Positions 1 through 12,739 of a stretch of DNA of 64,000 nt are shown one piece after another. The position numbers and the translations under genes were made by a program. The stretch is taken from positions 12,478,001 to 12,542,000 of the forward strand of contig CM049308.1 of the NCBI GenBank assembly GCA_026874595.1, read 5' to 3'. This DNA comes from Sipunculus nudus. Its lineage: Eukaryota > Annelida > Sipuncula > Golfingiida > Sipunculidae. A model generated the notes under the pieces. That model saw nothing but the letters and a program-made list of their open reading frames with translations. It was not told the DNA's origin and did not search any database. The number at the start of each line of letters is the position of its first letter. Position 1 is the stretch's first letter.

Positions 1-1234
1 GTAATAGGGTAAGAGGGAACAAATTCATATCCCACCGATACCAAATATTTTACCGAGTTTTGATGTTTATAGCGGTAACTGCATGCTGCCTCTAGCTGCC
101 ATTTATTTCAAGGCCCGTTGTTATACTCTTACAAATATATATCTACTTTCATATTGCAGAAATTTATTATTTTATTACTATCTTACAACCATGCAGATAA
201 TTTGCATGATTATATACATGGACATTACCACTGTGATGATCACACATATTAAAACAAACATTGCATGCATTTTTTCAAAATCTGCAATAGTTTTTTTACT
301 ATTATTTTTATAATCTTTTAAGCATATATTTTTATGTTTTTATGTAACTAACTACGGACATGATTATAATGTAATGTATGATTGTCTAAAATAAAATAAT
401 AATAAAAATGATGATATTTTAAAATAATAATATCTGTTTACACTTTTTATTTTTTTTTTTGTGTTTTAAGGATTTATTATAACTCAAATTATGAATTTCA
501 AGAGACTACTTAAAAATGCATTTATTATAACCTGTATGCAAACATGACCTCGGTCTGTCTCCATGTCTGTGCCTTTTAGAAATTATATCCTGTTTTTTTT
601 TTTACATGTTTCCATCATGCATTTCCCGATGTTAGCTACCCAAAGTTTGTTCTCAGCTTCATTTGTTGATCCCATATCTTATGCCCATGCAGTTTTTATA
701 TACCAACCCGCAAAAACTCCTAATGGTTTATACCCAATTATTTTTATTAAAATTGGAACTAAGCCGGCTCGGTTGGTTTCCCCCTTCTCATATGGGTCTG
801 AATTAATAAAAGTACAATAAAATGCACTATTACCATTTTTATTTTGTTCCCTGAATTTACATAAACTTCTGCCAGGAAAACAAAGCTTCTAATTTTTATA
901 ATGTATTTTATTGCTGGGTATAATAGTGCCGTCATGCACCTCATGAAAATGTTGATATAGTACGTCTTTAATTTAAGCAATTTAATAACAGCAATACACA
1001 AGTATTTGACCTTCACAATGATTTATGACATTATATGTATTGCATATCATTTGAAACACACTTCATGCCCTTGTATCATTAAAAAATATTAAAGGCCAAA
1101 TAAAAATGATTCACCTAAAAAGCATGCATGCACTCTTATACCTAAAAAATATTGATGCCAGTTTGACGTCAATTTGACATCTAAAACTTGACATCGATTC
1201 GATGTCATATGAACATTAATTAGATTGACGAATA

Positions 1235-1235
<1 letters not shown>
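1..1235. other. AT-rich non-coding sequence, no gene seen
   Basis: Low-complexity AT-rich DNA, presumably intronic or upstream of the cysteine-repeat gene. The short open frames here (85 codons or fewer) have no recognisable domain, biased codon use or flanking splice signals. I see no element ends. Confidence 0.6.

Positions 1236-1281
<46 letters not shown>
1236..1281. repeat. (TA)n microsatellite
   Basis: About 22 uninterrupted TA dinucleotides, directly abutting the left end of the fold-back element. The TA tract may have been its insertion target or may have expanded after insertion. Confidence 0.95.
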
Positions 1282-1284
<3 letters not shown>

Positions 1285-3140
1285 ACGCCCCAGATGTGAT
1301 ATTGCACATTAAATGGGCCATGCATGAAACGGGCAGTTATTTTGCCCATTACGTGAAATGGGCAAAATCACTAAATTCTGCTTGCCCATTTCATGAAATG
1401 AGCAACTTAACAATCGGCAATATATTTCTCAGTTCTGTAAGTATTAAGGAATACTATAATTGAATGTATAATGTGTATGGAACACCTTTCCCTATTTTGA
1501 TTGAGTTAATCGTAATTGATTAAGTGAAAAAAGACATATTTGCAGCTAACGTTTTATAGTATATAGTTATATGTATATATTGATATAAATCTAGTTTTCA
1601 ATTATTAATATATTAATGTACATAATTATTACTAAGCTATATTTTACATTATTTATTTATTACCAATTACATTAAATTATTTTAGAAACATGAAATATGA
1701 GTAACTGATATTGGTAAGTTTCATCAATCTCATAGCTCTATGGCCTGATAATCACTTAACTAATGAAACCTTCAAAGTACTTGTATGTACTCATTAACTG
1801 ACCACACTGAGTTGGTACTGAGTTCATGCTTTGTAGGTTGTTTTTTTCAACTGCTAAATAAATAATGGTCTTTGTGAATCATAGGATTGTTACTAACTTT
1901 TGGCCTATATAGTGACATCTGAGTCAGAAGTATACTTTGCTTGCCAAGTTATTTTCAAATGATTAGCCAATTGGTATTTTGGTGACATTCAAAGCCTATA
2001 TTAATATATTATTAAATTTCCAGAAAAGTGTGTAGATGCACATTTGTGAATTTCAGACCTATATATAAAAGCTGTTTGAACATATATTACATGATGAGCT
2101 TAGATAAATATTATACATATTAAGAGAATATATATTTTTTCAACTTGTAGATATATCACATTAAACATGTTACTGAGTTATATTTGATTTTGATTTTTAT
2201 AGCCCTCATAATCTGAAAATATTTTAGACACTACTGAAAACAGCATCTCATTTACATGATTATGAATACCTGTACTAGAAATCAGACTTAATGTTTTCCA
2301 TAAAGCAACAGATCAAACTCAATTAAAGTGCATGAACCAATTATTTTATATAGCAATCATTTAAACATTATTAAGATGAAATAATTATTGAAACCTGCCG
2401 TTAAATAAGTGTTTCGATATGTTTTCTCTGAGATGTGAGAAAATAAACAATATTATAGTATAAACTGGTAAAGTATAATATATAAGTATATATAGATCTT
2501 AAAAGTTTCAAATTAAAAACCTTAAACATTCCTGCTGAAACCCATTCAAGTATTTTAATACATCAAATATTGAAAACCCTGAAAGGAAACCATATTTTCA
2601 CTTGTGCTACGTTAACAATTTACTTTGATCATCAAACAGCCATTGAAGAACCTGAAATATTTAAATGTTTCATATGATGATTAACATTAGATTGTGAACC
2701 CCACGATTACTACTAAAAATATCAAAACATATTTACTGAAATATAGTGAAATGTATCATTGTCATTGGAGCTAAATATTATTATATTTACTTATACGGTC
2801 AAGCTGACTTGTATGATATAATACGTGTTTATAATAAAAACAAAGTGTAGAGAATTATTCAAATGTTTTGTTTTCATCTGACACAAAACAGGGTTTTTTA
2901 CATATATGCCTTATCTAATATTAGCTAGAATGGGTAATCAGAATCCACTAGAGATTTAAAGTTTTAAGAGGTGCGCATTTCATGAAATGGGCAACAGTTT
3001 TCTTGCTCATTTCATGAACTGGGCAAGCAGCATTTAGTGAATTTGCCCATTTCATTCGGCAAAGTGGTTGAACATTTCACGAAATGAATAAAATAATTGC
3101 CCATTTCATGATGTGGGCAATTTCACGTTTGGAGTGTAAC
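1282..3140. mobile_element. Fold-back/MITE-like element with long terminal inverted repeats
   Basis: The left end reads GTTACGCCCC and the right end GGAGTGTAAC. The complement of the right end can be followed against the left for roughly 130-170 bp with interruptions. Both arms hold several versions of the palindrome GCCCATTTCATGAAATGGGC and the shared phrase AAATTCACTAAAT/GCTGCTTGCCC. The interior, about 1430-2950, is AT-rich and non-coding, so the element is non-autonomous. No unambiguous target duplication is visible because the left flank is a TA repeat; AT follows the right end. Long, internally repetitive inverted arms are typical of fold-back elements. The superfamily is not determined. 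Confidence 0.72.
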
Positions 3141-3224
3141 ATGTACATCATATTTCCTTTTAAAATCGATTTCCTAATTTTCTTATTCTACTTCTAGAGA
3201 AAATACCATCAAATAAAATCTGAA

Positions 3225-6200
3225 ATGACATTGAAATGCACGAACTCATTCCATGCTATCACTGTGAGCTCACAGTGTGAATTCACTGCGGTGCCATTTC
3301 ATCCAGTGATATAACCGTGAACTCACTGTTGTGTAACATGCTTGAGCTCACTGCTATATACTATCACTATTAGCCTACGGCCGTGAATTAACCGCGGTGT
3401 CACATTTTGACGTCATCCTGAGATATCACTCTGAACTAACTGTTGTGTAACAGACATGACCTCATGCCATGATATCACTGTGAGCTCACAGTTGAGAATT
3501 CGATGTGGTGTCAGATTTTTGACGTCATCCTTTGATATCATTGTGAACTCACTGTTGTGTAACAGACATGAACTCATGCCATGATATCACTGTGAGTTCA
3601 CAGCCGTAAATTTACCGTGCTGTCACATTTTGACGTCTCCTGAGATATCACTCTGAACCAACTGTTGTGAAATACACATGACCTCATGTCATGCTTTCAC
3701 TGTGAGCTCACGGTTGTGATTTTACCACGATGTCACATTTTTGACGTCATCCTGTGATTAAACTGTGAACTCGCTTTTGTGTAACAGAAAGGAACTCATG
3801 CCTTGATATCACACGGAACTCTCGGTTGTGAATTCTCTGAGGTGTCACATTATGACGTCATTCTCTGCTATTACTGTGAACACACTCTTTTGTAACGGAC
3901 ATCAACTCAAGCAATGCCATCACTGTGAACTCAAGGTTGTGTTTTCATCACGGTGTCACATTTTTAACGTCATCCTGAGATATCACTGTAATCTCACTGT
4001 TGTGTAACATACATGAACACATGCCACGACATCACTGTGACCTCATCGTTGTGTAACATACATGAGCTCACTGCTATACCGTCACTGTGCGCTCACGGTT
4101 GTGAATTCTCCGCGGTATCACATTTGTATATCATCCTGAGATATCATTATGGACTCACTATTGTGTAACATACATGAACTCCATGCCATGTCATCACTTT
4201 GAGCTCACGGTTGTGAATTCAAGATGATGGCACATTTTTGACGTCATCCTGTAATATCAGTGTGAGCTCGCTGATGTGCAACATACATGAGCTAATGCCA
4301 CGATATCACTGTAAGCTCCCGGTTGTGAATTAACCATGGTGTCACATTTTGACGTCATCCTGTGATATCATTGTGAATTCACTCTGGTATAACATACATG
4401 AGCTCACTGTTATGCTATCACTGTGAGCTCACGGTTGTGAATTCACGGTGGGCTCGCTGATGAGTAACAAACATGGACTCATGCCCTGATATCACTGTGA
4501 GCTCATTTTTAATGTCATCCCGTGATATCACTGTGAACTTGCTGTTGTGTAACAGACATGAACTCATGCCATGCTATTACTGTGAGCTCACGTTGTGAAT
4601 TCACCGCGGTGTCACATTTTAACGTCATCCTGGGATATCACTCTGAACTGTTGTGTAACAGGCATGACCTCATGTCATGCTATCACTGTGACCTAACAGT
4701 TGTGAATTCATTGTGGTGTCACATTTTTTACGTTTTCCTGTGATATCATTGTGAACTGATTGTTCTATATCATACATGAGCTCATTTCTATGCTATCACT
4801 GTGAGCTCATGGTTGTGAATTCACCGCGGTGTCATCCTTTGATATCACTGTGAACTCACTGTTGTGTAACAGAAATGAACTCATGCCATGATATTACTGT
4901 GAACTCGGTTGTTAATTCACCGTGCTGTCACATTTTGAATTCATCCTGTGATACCAATGTGAACTCACTGTTGTGTACCAGACATGAACTCATGCCATGA
5001 TATTACTGTGAGCTCACAGCCGTAAATTCACCGTGCTGACACTTTTTGAAGTCATCCTGAGATATCACTCTGAACTAACTGTTGTGAAATACACATGACC
5101 TCATGTCATGCTTTCACTGTGAGCTCACAGTTGTGAATTCATTGTGGTATCACATTTTTTATGTCATCCTGTGATATCATTGTGAACTCACTGTTGGATA
5201 ACATACATGAGCTCACTGCTATGCTATCACTGTGAGCTAACGGTTGTGAATTCACCGCGGCGTCTCATTTTGACGTCAACCTATGATATTACTGTGAACT
5301 CACTGTTGTGTTACAGACATGAACTCATGCCATGATATTACTGTGAGCTCACGGTTATGAATTCACCGTGGTGTCACATTTTTGACCTCATCCTGTGATT
5401 TCACTGCGAACTCACTATTGTGTAACAGACATGAGCACACTGCTATGCTATCACTGTGAGCTCACGGTTGTGAATTCACCGCGGCGTCTCATTTTGAGAC
5501 GTGAGCTCACATGCTATTATATCATTTTGAGTTCACTGTTGTGAATTCACAGTGGTGTCACATATTTTGCCTCATCCTGGGATATCACTGTTAACTCAAT
5601 GTTGTGTAACAGAAATGAACTCTAGCAATGCCATCATTGTGAAGTCATGGTTTTGAATTCACTGTGGTGTTACATTTATAACGTCATCCTGAGATATCAC
5701 TGTGAACTCACTGTTGTGTAACAGACATGAACTCATCCCATGATATCACTGTGAGCTCGAGGTTGTGAATTCACCGTGGTGTCACATTTTTGATGTCATC
5801 CTGTGATATCACTGTGAACTCGCTGTTGTGTAACAGATATGAACTCATGCCATGAGATTACTGTGAGCTCACTGTTGTGAATTCACCGTGATGTCATATT
5901 TGACGTCATCCTGTGATATCACGGTGGGCTCGCTGATGAGTAACATACATGAACTCGTGCTATGATATCATTTTGAGCTCACTGTTGTGAATTCACAGTG
6001 GTGTCACATTTTTTACCTCATCCAGGGATATCACTGTGAACCCAATGTTGTGTAACAGAAATGAACTCCAGCAATGCCATCATTGTGAACTCATGGTTAT
6101 GAATTCACTGTGGTGTTACATTTATAACATCATCCTGAGATATAATTGTGAACTCACTGTTGGGTAACAGACATGAACTTATCCCATGATATCACTGTGA

Positions 6201-8255
6201 GCAAAGGGTTGTGAATTCATCGTGGTGTCACATTTTTGATGTCATCCTGTGATATAACTGAGAACTCACTGTTGTGTAACAGACATGAACTCATGCCATG
6301 ATATTACTGTGAGCTCACGGTTCTGAATTCACCGTGGTTTCACATTTTTGATGTCATCCTGTGATATCACTGTGAACTCACTGTTGTGTAACAGACATGA
6401 ACTCATGGCATGATATCACTGTGAGCTCACGGTTGTGAATTCACCGAGTTGTCACATTTTTGACGTCATCCTGTGATTTCACTGTGAACTCACTGTTGTG
6501 TAACAGACATGAGCACACTGCTATGCTATCACTGTGAGCTCATGGTTGTGAATTCACCGCGGCGTCTCATTTTGAGACGTGAGCTCACATGCTATTATAT
6601 CATTTTGAGTTCACTGTTGTGAATTCACCGTGGTGTCACATTTATTGCCTCATCTTGGGATATAACTGTTAACTCAATGTTGTGTAATAGAAATGAACTC
6701 TAGCAATGCCATCATTGTGAGGTTATGGTTATGAATTCACTGTGGTGTTACATTTATAACGTCATCCTGAGATATCACTGTGAACTCACTGTTGTGTAAC
6801 AGACATGAACTCATCCCATGATATCACAGTGAGCTCGCGGGTATGAATTCACCGTGGTGTCACATTTTTGATGTCATCCTGTGATATCACTGTGAACTCG
6901 CTGTTGCGTAACAGACTTGAACCCATGCAATGATATCACTGTGAGCTCACGGTTGTGAATTCACCGTGGTGTCACATTTTGACGTCATCCTGTGATATCA
7001 CGGTGGGCTCGCTGATGAGTAACATACATGAACTCATGCTATGATATCATTTTGAGCTCACTGTTGTTAATTCACCGTGGTGTCACATTTTTATGTCATC
7101 CTGTGATATCACTGTGAGCTCGCTGTTGTGTAACAGACATGAACTCATGCCATGATATTGCTGTGAGCTCACGGTTCTGAATTCACCGTGGTGTCACATT
7201 TTTGATGTCATCCTGTGATATCACTGTGAACTCACTGTTGTGTAACAGACATTAACTCATGCCATGATATCACTGTGAGCTCACGTTTGTGAATTCACCG
7301 TGGTGTCACATTTTTGACGTCATCCTGTGATATCACTGTGAACTCACTGTTGTGTAACAAACATGAACTCATGCCATGATATCACTGTGGGCTCACGGTT
7401 GTGAATTTACCGTGATGTCACATTTTTGACGTCATCATGTGATATCACTGTGAACCCAATGTTGTGTAACAGAAATGAACTCCAACAATGCCATTGTGAA
7501 CTCATGGTTATGAATTCACTGTGGTGTTACATTTATAACGTCATCCTGAGATATCATTGTGAACTCACTGTTGTGTAACAGACATGAACTCATCCCATGA
7601 TATCACTGTGAGCAAACTGTTGTGAATTCACCGTGGTGTCACATTTTTTATGTCATCCTGTGATATCACTGTGAACTCGCTGTTGTGTAACAGACATGAA
7701 CTCATGCCATGATATTGCTGTGAGCTCACGGTTCTGAATTCACCGTGGTGTCACATTTTTGATGTCATCCTGTGATATCACTGTGAACTCACTGTTGTGT
7801 AACAGACATGAACTCATGCCATGATATCACTGTGAGCTCACGTTTGTGAATTCACCGTGGTGTCACATTTTTGACGTCATCCTGTGATATCACTGTGAAC
7901 TCACTGTTGTGTAACAAACATGAACTCATGCCATGATATCACTGTGAGCTCACGGTTGTGAATTCACCGTGATGTCACATTTTTGACGTCATCATGTGAT
8001 ATCACTGTGAACTCACTGTTGTGTAGCAAACATGAACTCATGCCATGATATCACTGTGAGCTCACGGTTGTGAATTCACCGTGGTGTCACATTTTTGACG
8101 TCACTCTGTGATATCACTGTGAACTCAATGTTGTGTAACAGACATGAACTCACTGCAGTGACCTAACCATGAGTTCACAGTTGGTTCATAGTTATGAACT
8201 CACATCCGTGACTCTCTAATTATATCACAGTGATCTCGAGGTTAACTCACGTCTT
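3225..8255. repeat. Satellite array, about 112-bp monomer, roughly 45 copies
   Basis: Head-to-tail monomers of about 110-112 bp fill 5 kb. In my 112-bp consensus each monomer carries the palindromes TGATATCA (twice), GTGAGCTCAC, GTGAATTCAC and TGACGTCA. The monomer is itself partly a dimer, because TGATATCACTGTGARCTCAC occurs twice, 63 bp apart. Copies on the left (3225-5000) are more diverged than those at 6300-8100. Between about 5380 and 7540 distinctive variants recur about 1.08 kb apart (for example 5483/6570, 5671/6751, 5940/7020), so there is a higher-order repeat of about ten monomers. The open frame at 4558-4743 is an accident of the repeat. Confidence 0.95.
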
Positions 8256-8989
8256 GACTGGGACTGTATCACAAGCAGTTGCTGATGTTGGTGGCTGACA
8301 ATGTTCCAAGACCAGTTTGATGACAGAAGTCATTATTCAATAGCAAGAGGTCTGGGACAGTCTCTCTCTCTGAGAGAGCCGCCCAGCCTCTCTGACTCAC
8401 TCTCTGACTCTCAGTGCACACTACAGATAGTTTTGTTACAGAGCTGTCATGTGACATATGAGACGTACATATCCATATTTCTGCATTTCGTCATAAAAGC
8501 TAAACCTCATTGGATGACTCAAAGTAGGTCACAATTACATCAGAGTTATAAGTGTTCTTCCTCACTTTCGTGAGATCTGATTGGACAAAAGTTTTATGGA
8601 AAATCCCAAGTCTGACCTGACATGCGTCCAGTTATAGACTGACCTGCAAGTCCTATTTGGAGGACAGTGCTTATATACACATGTGGAGTCTCATAAAATA
8701 ACATGTTTTAATTGTGTTCTACCATTCCCTCATAAAGACTAAACACATCAGTCATTCTGTGACACTATTTCTGTTTGTACAGACTTAAAATAGACCTTAA
8801 TGGTTTGGTGTACTGTTCTCTGATTAAATTGGGAGAGAAGCCTATATGTGTGTATGACCAGATGACTGGTTGTCTGTGTCATCAATTATGGGAAGTCATT
8901 AATTGTTCAGTCTGACATGCCTGAAACTGAGCTTAAATTTGTGAAATATGAAATGTGAAATATTCCTTGAAATATGTGTTAAGTCACAA
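8256..8989. other. Apparently single-copy non-coding sequence
   Basis: There is a CT/GA-rich patch around 8358-8415 with self-complementary CTCTCTGAGAGAG. Two overlapping antiparallel frames here (8269-8457 and 8301-8573) look like by-products of that patch. No element ends or splice-flanked coding segment is seen. Confidence 0.5.
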
Positions 8990-9670
8990 ATATGCATTTC
9001 TACTCCATAACAGAAAAACACTTAGATGCTTATTACTCAGGAACCATTTGGTGGATTTTCACAAAACTTAATATGATTATTGGGACTGATAGTCAGTACC
9101 TGCTTCACAAGTTTGGTGGCGCCACCTACAATTTCTGATTTTTATTGAATTTTTATCGGATTTTTCAACTTTGGGCTTGTGAGCGGGATATCTCTAAAAG
9201 AATTCACCATAGGAATTTTATTTTTTCGGTGAAGATGTATATTGACAAAATCTAGGTCAAGTTCGAAGATTGGTGACCTTGACCTATTTTTCTATGTTTT
9301 AGAGCTGATTATAGAAAAAACATTTAGAAGCTTATTTCTCAGGAACCATTGGGTGGATTTTCACAATACTTACTATGATCATAGGGACTGATGGTTTACA
9401 ACTGCTGCACAAGTTTGGGGGCACCACCTGCAATTTCTGATTTTTAATGAATTTTTCTTGGATTTTTCAACTTTGGCCTTGTGAGGGGGATATCTAAAAG
9501 GATTCACAATAGGAATTTTATTTCTTTGGTGAAGTTGTATATTGACAAAATCTAGGTCAAGTTCGAAGTTGGGTGACCTTGACCTACTTTTCAAGGTCAC
9601 AGAGCTTATAATAGAATAAAACTTAGAAGCTTATTTTCAGGAAGCATTTGGTGGATTGTTATGAATCATG
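8990..9670. repeat. Tandem array of about 304-bp units (2.2 copies) with GGTGGCGCCACC box
   Basis: The phrase ACTTAGATGCTTATT...CTCAGGAACCATTTGGTGGATTTTCACAA recurs at about 9012, 9317 and 9619, spaced about 304 bp. Unit 1 has an intact GGTGGCGCCACC near 9116; in unit 2 the box is eroded. Each full unit also has TAGGTCAAGTTCGAAG and GTGACCTTGACCTA. It resembles the tandem core of a Pearl/HINE-like element whose ends have been lost. Confidence 0.8.
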
Positions 9671-9743
9671 GTACATACCTCTCCATTTTAAATTTATAAC
9701 TGAGACATGAACAACTATTTAGTACTTGTTACTATTACCACCT

Positions 9744-9960
9744 CTAAACACTGTTCTTTTGGCTGAGGGATTTTGTCAGCTTCTGCTGATATTCTAGTTT
9801 CAGTTTTGACATAGAGTTTTTTCCATCAAGTTGTGTTGTATAAACAATCTCCATTTCCATCAGTCTTTCAGAAACCAAACATATTGGCATTTGCATGAAT
9901 TTTGTTTTCTTCTCTTTAACATACATAGATTTTACAAATGCTTGAGCCATAAACATCAGA
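9744..9960 (-). pseudogene. Possible coding relic or terminal exon, unrecognised
   Basis: On the minus strand, a frame rich in charged residues (segments FVKSMYVKEKKTKFMQMP and SERLMEMEIVYTTQLDGK) runs about 65 codons. It starts just after an acceptor-like TTATTTACACAG near 9962 and ends at a TAG. Its composition is unlike the hydrophobic, AT-driven frames around it. I recognise no family. It could be a last exon, a fragment of a retrocopied gene or a transposon relic. Low confidence. Confidence 0.25.
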
Positions 9961-10058
9961 ACTGTGTAAATAATAATAATTAAGATCATTTTTGAAAATA
10001 TAAATTTATTTAAACAATTTAACAAACTTTTGTTGTTAATATTTAGAAAAGTAAAATA

Positions 10059-11445
10059 AACTAGAATACGGGTAGTCGACAAGCGACTGTGTATCCGCCT
10101 AAATCAGAGTGGAATGGGTGAAGTGAGGCATGGAAAGAGTGGCGAAATAGAGTAAAGTGTTGCATATTAGCATGGATGTCTGCAGCCGAAATGTGTATGT
10201 AGGTTGCGCCACCTTTCACAAAATCCAGAAAGCTGTCCAAGTTGTATACATATGCAAAATTTAAGGCAGATAAGTCAAACCACTGCATGTATATGAGTGA
10301 TTTTAACCTATGGCAGACAAACAGACGGACGCTGTGCAAAAATGGTTGCAGGTGGTGCCACCAGTTTAGCGTATGATAAAGAGCTATGTGAGATCTATAC
10401 ACATGCAAAACTTTGGCCCAATAGGTCAAACGGTCCCAAGATATGAGCTTGGATGTCTGCAGCTTAAACTAGAATATAGGTGGCGCCACCTGTAATAAAA
10501 TCAAGAGAGCTGTCCAGAATGTATAAACTTGCAAAATTTTAGGCAGATATGTCTAACCACTGCCGATATTTTAGTGATTTTATCCCACGGCAGACAAACA
10601 GATGGATGCTGTGCAAAAATGGTTGCAGTTGGCGTCACCAGTTTTGCGTATGATAAAGGGCTATGTGAAATCTATACGCATGCAAAAGTTTGGCCCAATC
10701 GGTCAAATGGTTCCTGAGATATGAGGTTGGATGTCTGCAGCATAAACTAGGATGTAGGTGGTGCCACCTGTCATAAAATCAAGAGAGCTGTCCAGGATGT
10801 ATAAACCTGCAAAATTTTAGGCAGCTATGTCAAACCATTGCAGAGATATGAGTGATTTTATCTCACGGCAGAGAAACGGACGGGAGCTGTGCAAAAATGG
10901 CTGCAGGTGGCGCCACCAGTTTTGAGTATGATAAAGAGCTATGTAAGATGTATAAGCTTCATTGTCTGCAGCGTAAACGTGAATGTAGGTGGCGCCACCT
11001 GTCATAAAATCGGGAAAGCTATCCAGGTTGTATAAGCATGCCGAATTTCAGGTGGATTAGTCAAACCACTGCAGAGATATGAGTGATTTTAACCCAAGGC
11101 AGACAAACAGATGGACACTGTGCAAACATGGTTGCAGGTGGCGCCACCATTTTTTGTGTATGTTATAAAGCTCTCCAAGGGCTACATTTCTGCAAAAAAA
11201 TTTTCCTGATATGTCAAACGGTTCCTGAGATATGTGGGTTTATGTGTGGAAACAGACGCACAAATGGACGCAGAGGGCAGAGGAAAGGTCAGAGGTCAAA
11301 ACAAAATCGGGGCGCAGCAGTTCACATGTGACCCGATCATAATAACTGCCTACCGGTTACGGAGGAGATCTCCAGACACCTAGTGGCTGCAGCGGCATCC
11401 TGCTGAAAACATAGTATCTGCAAAACTCTGTTTTGGGGGATACAA
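10059..11445 (-). mobile_element. Family A element, full length, minus orientation
   Basis: Reading the minus strand, the element opens with a hairpin at 11410-11445 (GTATC/CGCCAAAAC pairing with GTTTTGC and GATAC). It contains about 4-5 core units of roughly 280 bp, each with up to two GGTGGCGCCACC boxes. It closes at 10059-10080 with hairpin GTAGTCG/CGACTAC and the tail TATTCTAGTT. There is no transposase, so it is non-autonomous. The architecture resembles Helitron-like (HINE/Pearl) elements of bivalves. The open frames in this stretch (10061-10429, 10529-10717, 10817-11005, 11083-11331) are repeat artefacts, since the same peptides recur in other A copies. Confidence 0.82.
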
Positions 11446-12094
11446 TAAATTGTGAAATGGCTTACAGAGAAATAAAATCTGCAGCCATCAAGCACCTTTC
11501 AACACAACATAGGGACTATGCATACATACTTTTTGAAAAGGAATTTGTGGATACAGGCTAGGCATACTTTACCTACTTCTCATGTGGACTACGGACAAGC
11601 ACTATTAGAAAACCCCCTTAATACCTAAGAAATAACATGTACTAGAATGTGTTATCCTGTACAGAGAGATTCTGAAATTCAGAATACTCTATGCTATTCA
11701 CTGTCATATTGTTACCGTAGTCCTTCATGTCTATGCAAGGCAATATGTACACAAAGGCTACATTTCTAACACATGAAATTTTGGCATCATCAGCCAAAGT
11801 ATGCATTTCTAACATTCCCATTTGGTGGGGAATTTGGTCCCCTGGACATTTTCTAGTTATTTTCTAGTTTTTTCAAGGGTGCTTCCCTTCCCCTGATAAC
11901 AAGTCATGTTATATCATTCCAGTCTTGTTTTGTAAACTTTAATGTGGGCATTTTGCATTTTACTTTCATTACCAAAAATAACAAAATATCTGATGGGTTT
12001 TTACTGTGCTACCACTGTTGTATTAGAGCTTATGCTTTTAACTATTATGAGTCTTTTATCAAAGTTTATTTATTTCTTTTCATCTGAATTCCAG
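11446..12094. other. Intronic sequence upstream of the first visible exon
   Basis: No repeat ends recognised. The segment ends in the polypyrimidine tract TTTATTTCTTTTCATC and acceptor TTCCAG at 12089-12094. Confidence 0.6.
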
Positions 12095-12190
12095 GATGCC
12101 CAGGACACTGCCAAGTGTGCTCATCCACAGGGGTATGTCAGACATGTGAGAAAGGTTACACTAAAAAAAGTGCAGGAACAGCATGCACCG
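12095..12190 (+). CDS. Exon: furin-like cysteine-rich repeat (first visible exon)
   Basis: This 96-bp exon lies between acceptor TTCCAG and donor GTATGT. It is read from its third base and ends one base into a codon (phase 1-1), with no stop. The 31 complete codons hold six cysteines spaced C-x3-C-x2-C-x5-C-x2-C-x12-C, beginning CPGHCQVC and including CEKGY. That is the furin-like/growth-factor-receptor repeat layout found in PCSK5-type convertases, R-spondins, EGF and insulin receptors and many molluscan surface proteins. Such repeats are extracellular and disulphide-bonded. The same spacing recurs in the exons at 26975 and 58439, so these belong to one gene. The protein's identity cannot be read from this window because start, signal peptide and any membrane segment lie outside it. 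Confidence 0.85.
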
Positions 12191-12259
12191 GTATGTTTTA
12201 TTTACTCAGTCACAGGTATACCTTCTAAATATTAGTTTTCTCAGTTAGCATTATCTATC
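12191..12259. other. Start of intron 1 (14.8 kb)
   Basis: Donor GTATGTTTTA follows the exon. The intron runs to 26974 and is filled mainly by the nested elements listed separately. Confidence 0.7.
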
Positions 12260-12570
12260 ATTTATAACTCTGCTGACTGTAAGTCATCTGAGCTATAGCC
12301 CACACCGTTCGTAGTCAGTCCGGTTGTCTGGCCATTAACAGCACAGATCGTAACTGTTCAACCTTGAAACTTCTGTACATCAAGGGAGATCTATGAAAAT
12401 CTCTTTGGAAACCTGAAATTAGGTCTCTGTTCCCCATATCTTTGAAGCTATGGGCCTCATAAGAACCCCAACCCCCCCCCCCCCCCCAAATAATTAAAAA
12501 TTGATACAAAAGCTCCAATATCTGAATAACTTATGCATTGATCGCAATGATTCTCAGCATGCATCTTGTT
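12260..12570 (+). mobile_element. Family B fragment with poly-C tract
   Basis: It begins with a degraded B 5' hairpin (CTGCTGACTGTAAGTCATCTGAGCTATAG) and continues through one core unit (GAAATTAGGTCTCTGTT..., GATACAAAAGCTCC...) to about 12560. A long C run near 12471-12487 sits at the site where other B copies have five or six C. No 3' end. Confidence 0.75.
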
Positions 12571-12739
12571 TCTTCCACATTTGACAGACCACTATAAGCC
12601 ACGTGTCACGTGACATCCCCTTATCTATTCGTAATGCACCAAAACGCCCTCAGACTTGACACTACAAGCTCCAGGTTTTAGCTTGGTCTTGGAGGTAAAA
12701 TTAATGTTGGACACGATTAATTTTGGATCTGTATGGTTC

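Noticed and set aside
1089-1349. 86-codon minus-strand frame across the (TA)n tract
   Set aside because: Most of it is Tyr-Ile repeats encoded by the microsatellite.
3225-8255. CRISPR-like array of palindromic repeats
   Set aside because: Units are contiguous with no unique spacers of constant length, the whole 112 bp repeats, and the context is eukaryotic. It is a satellite.
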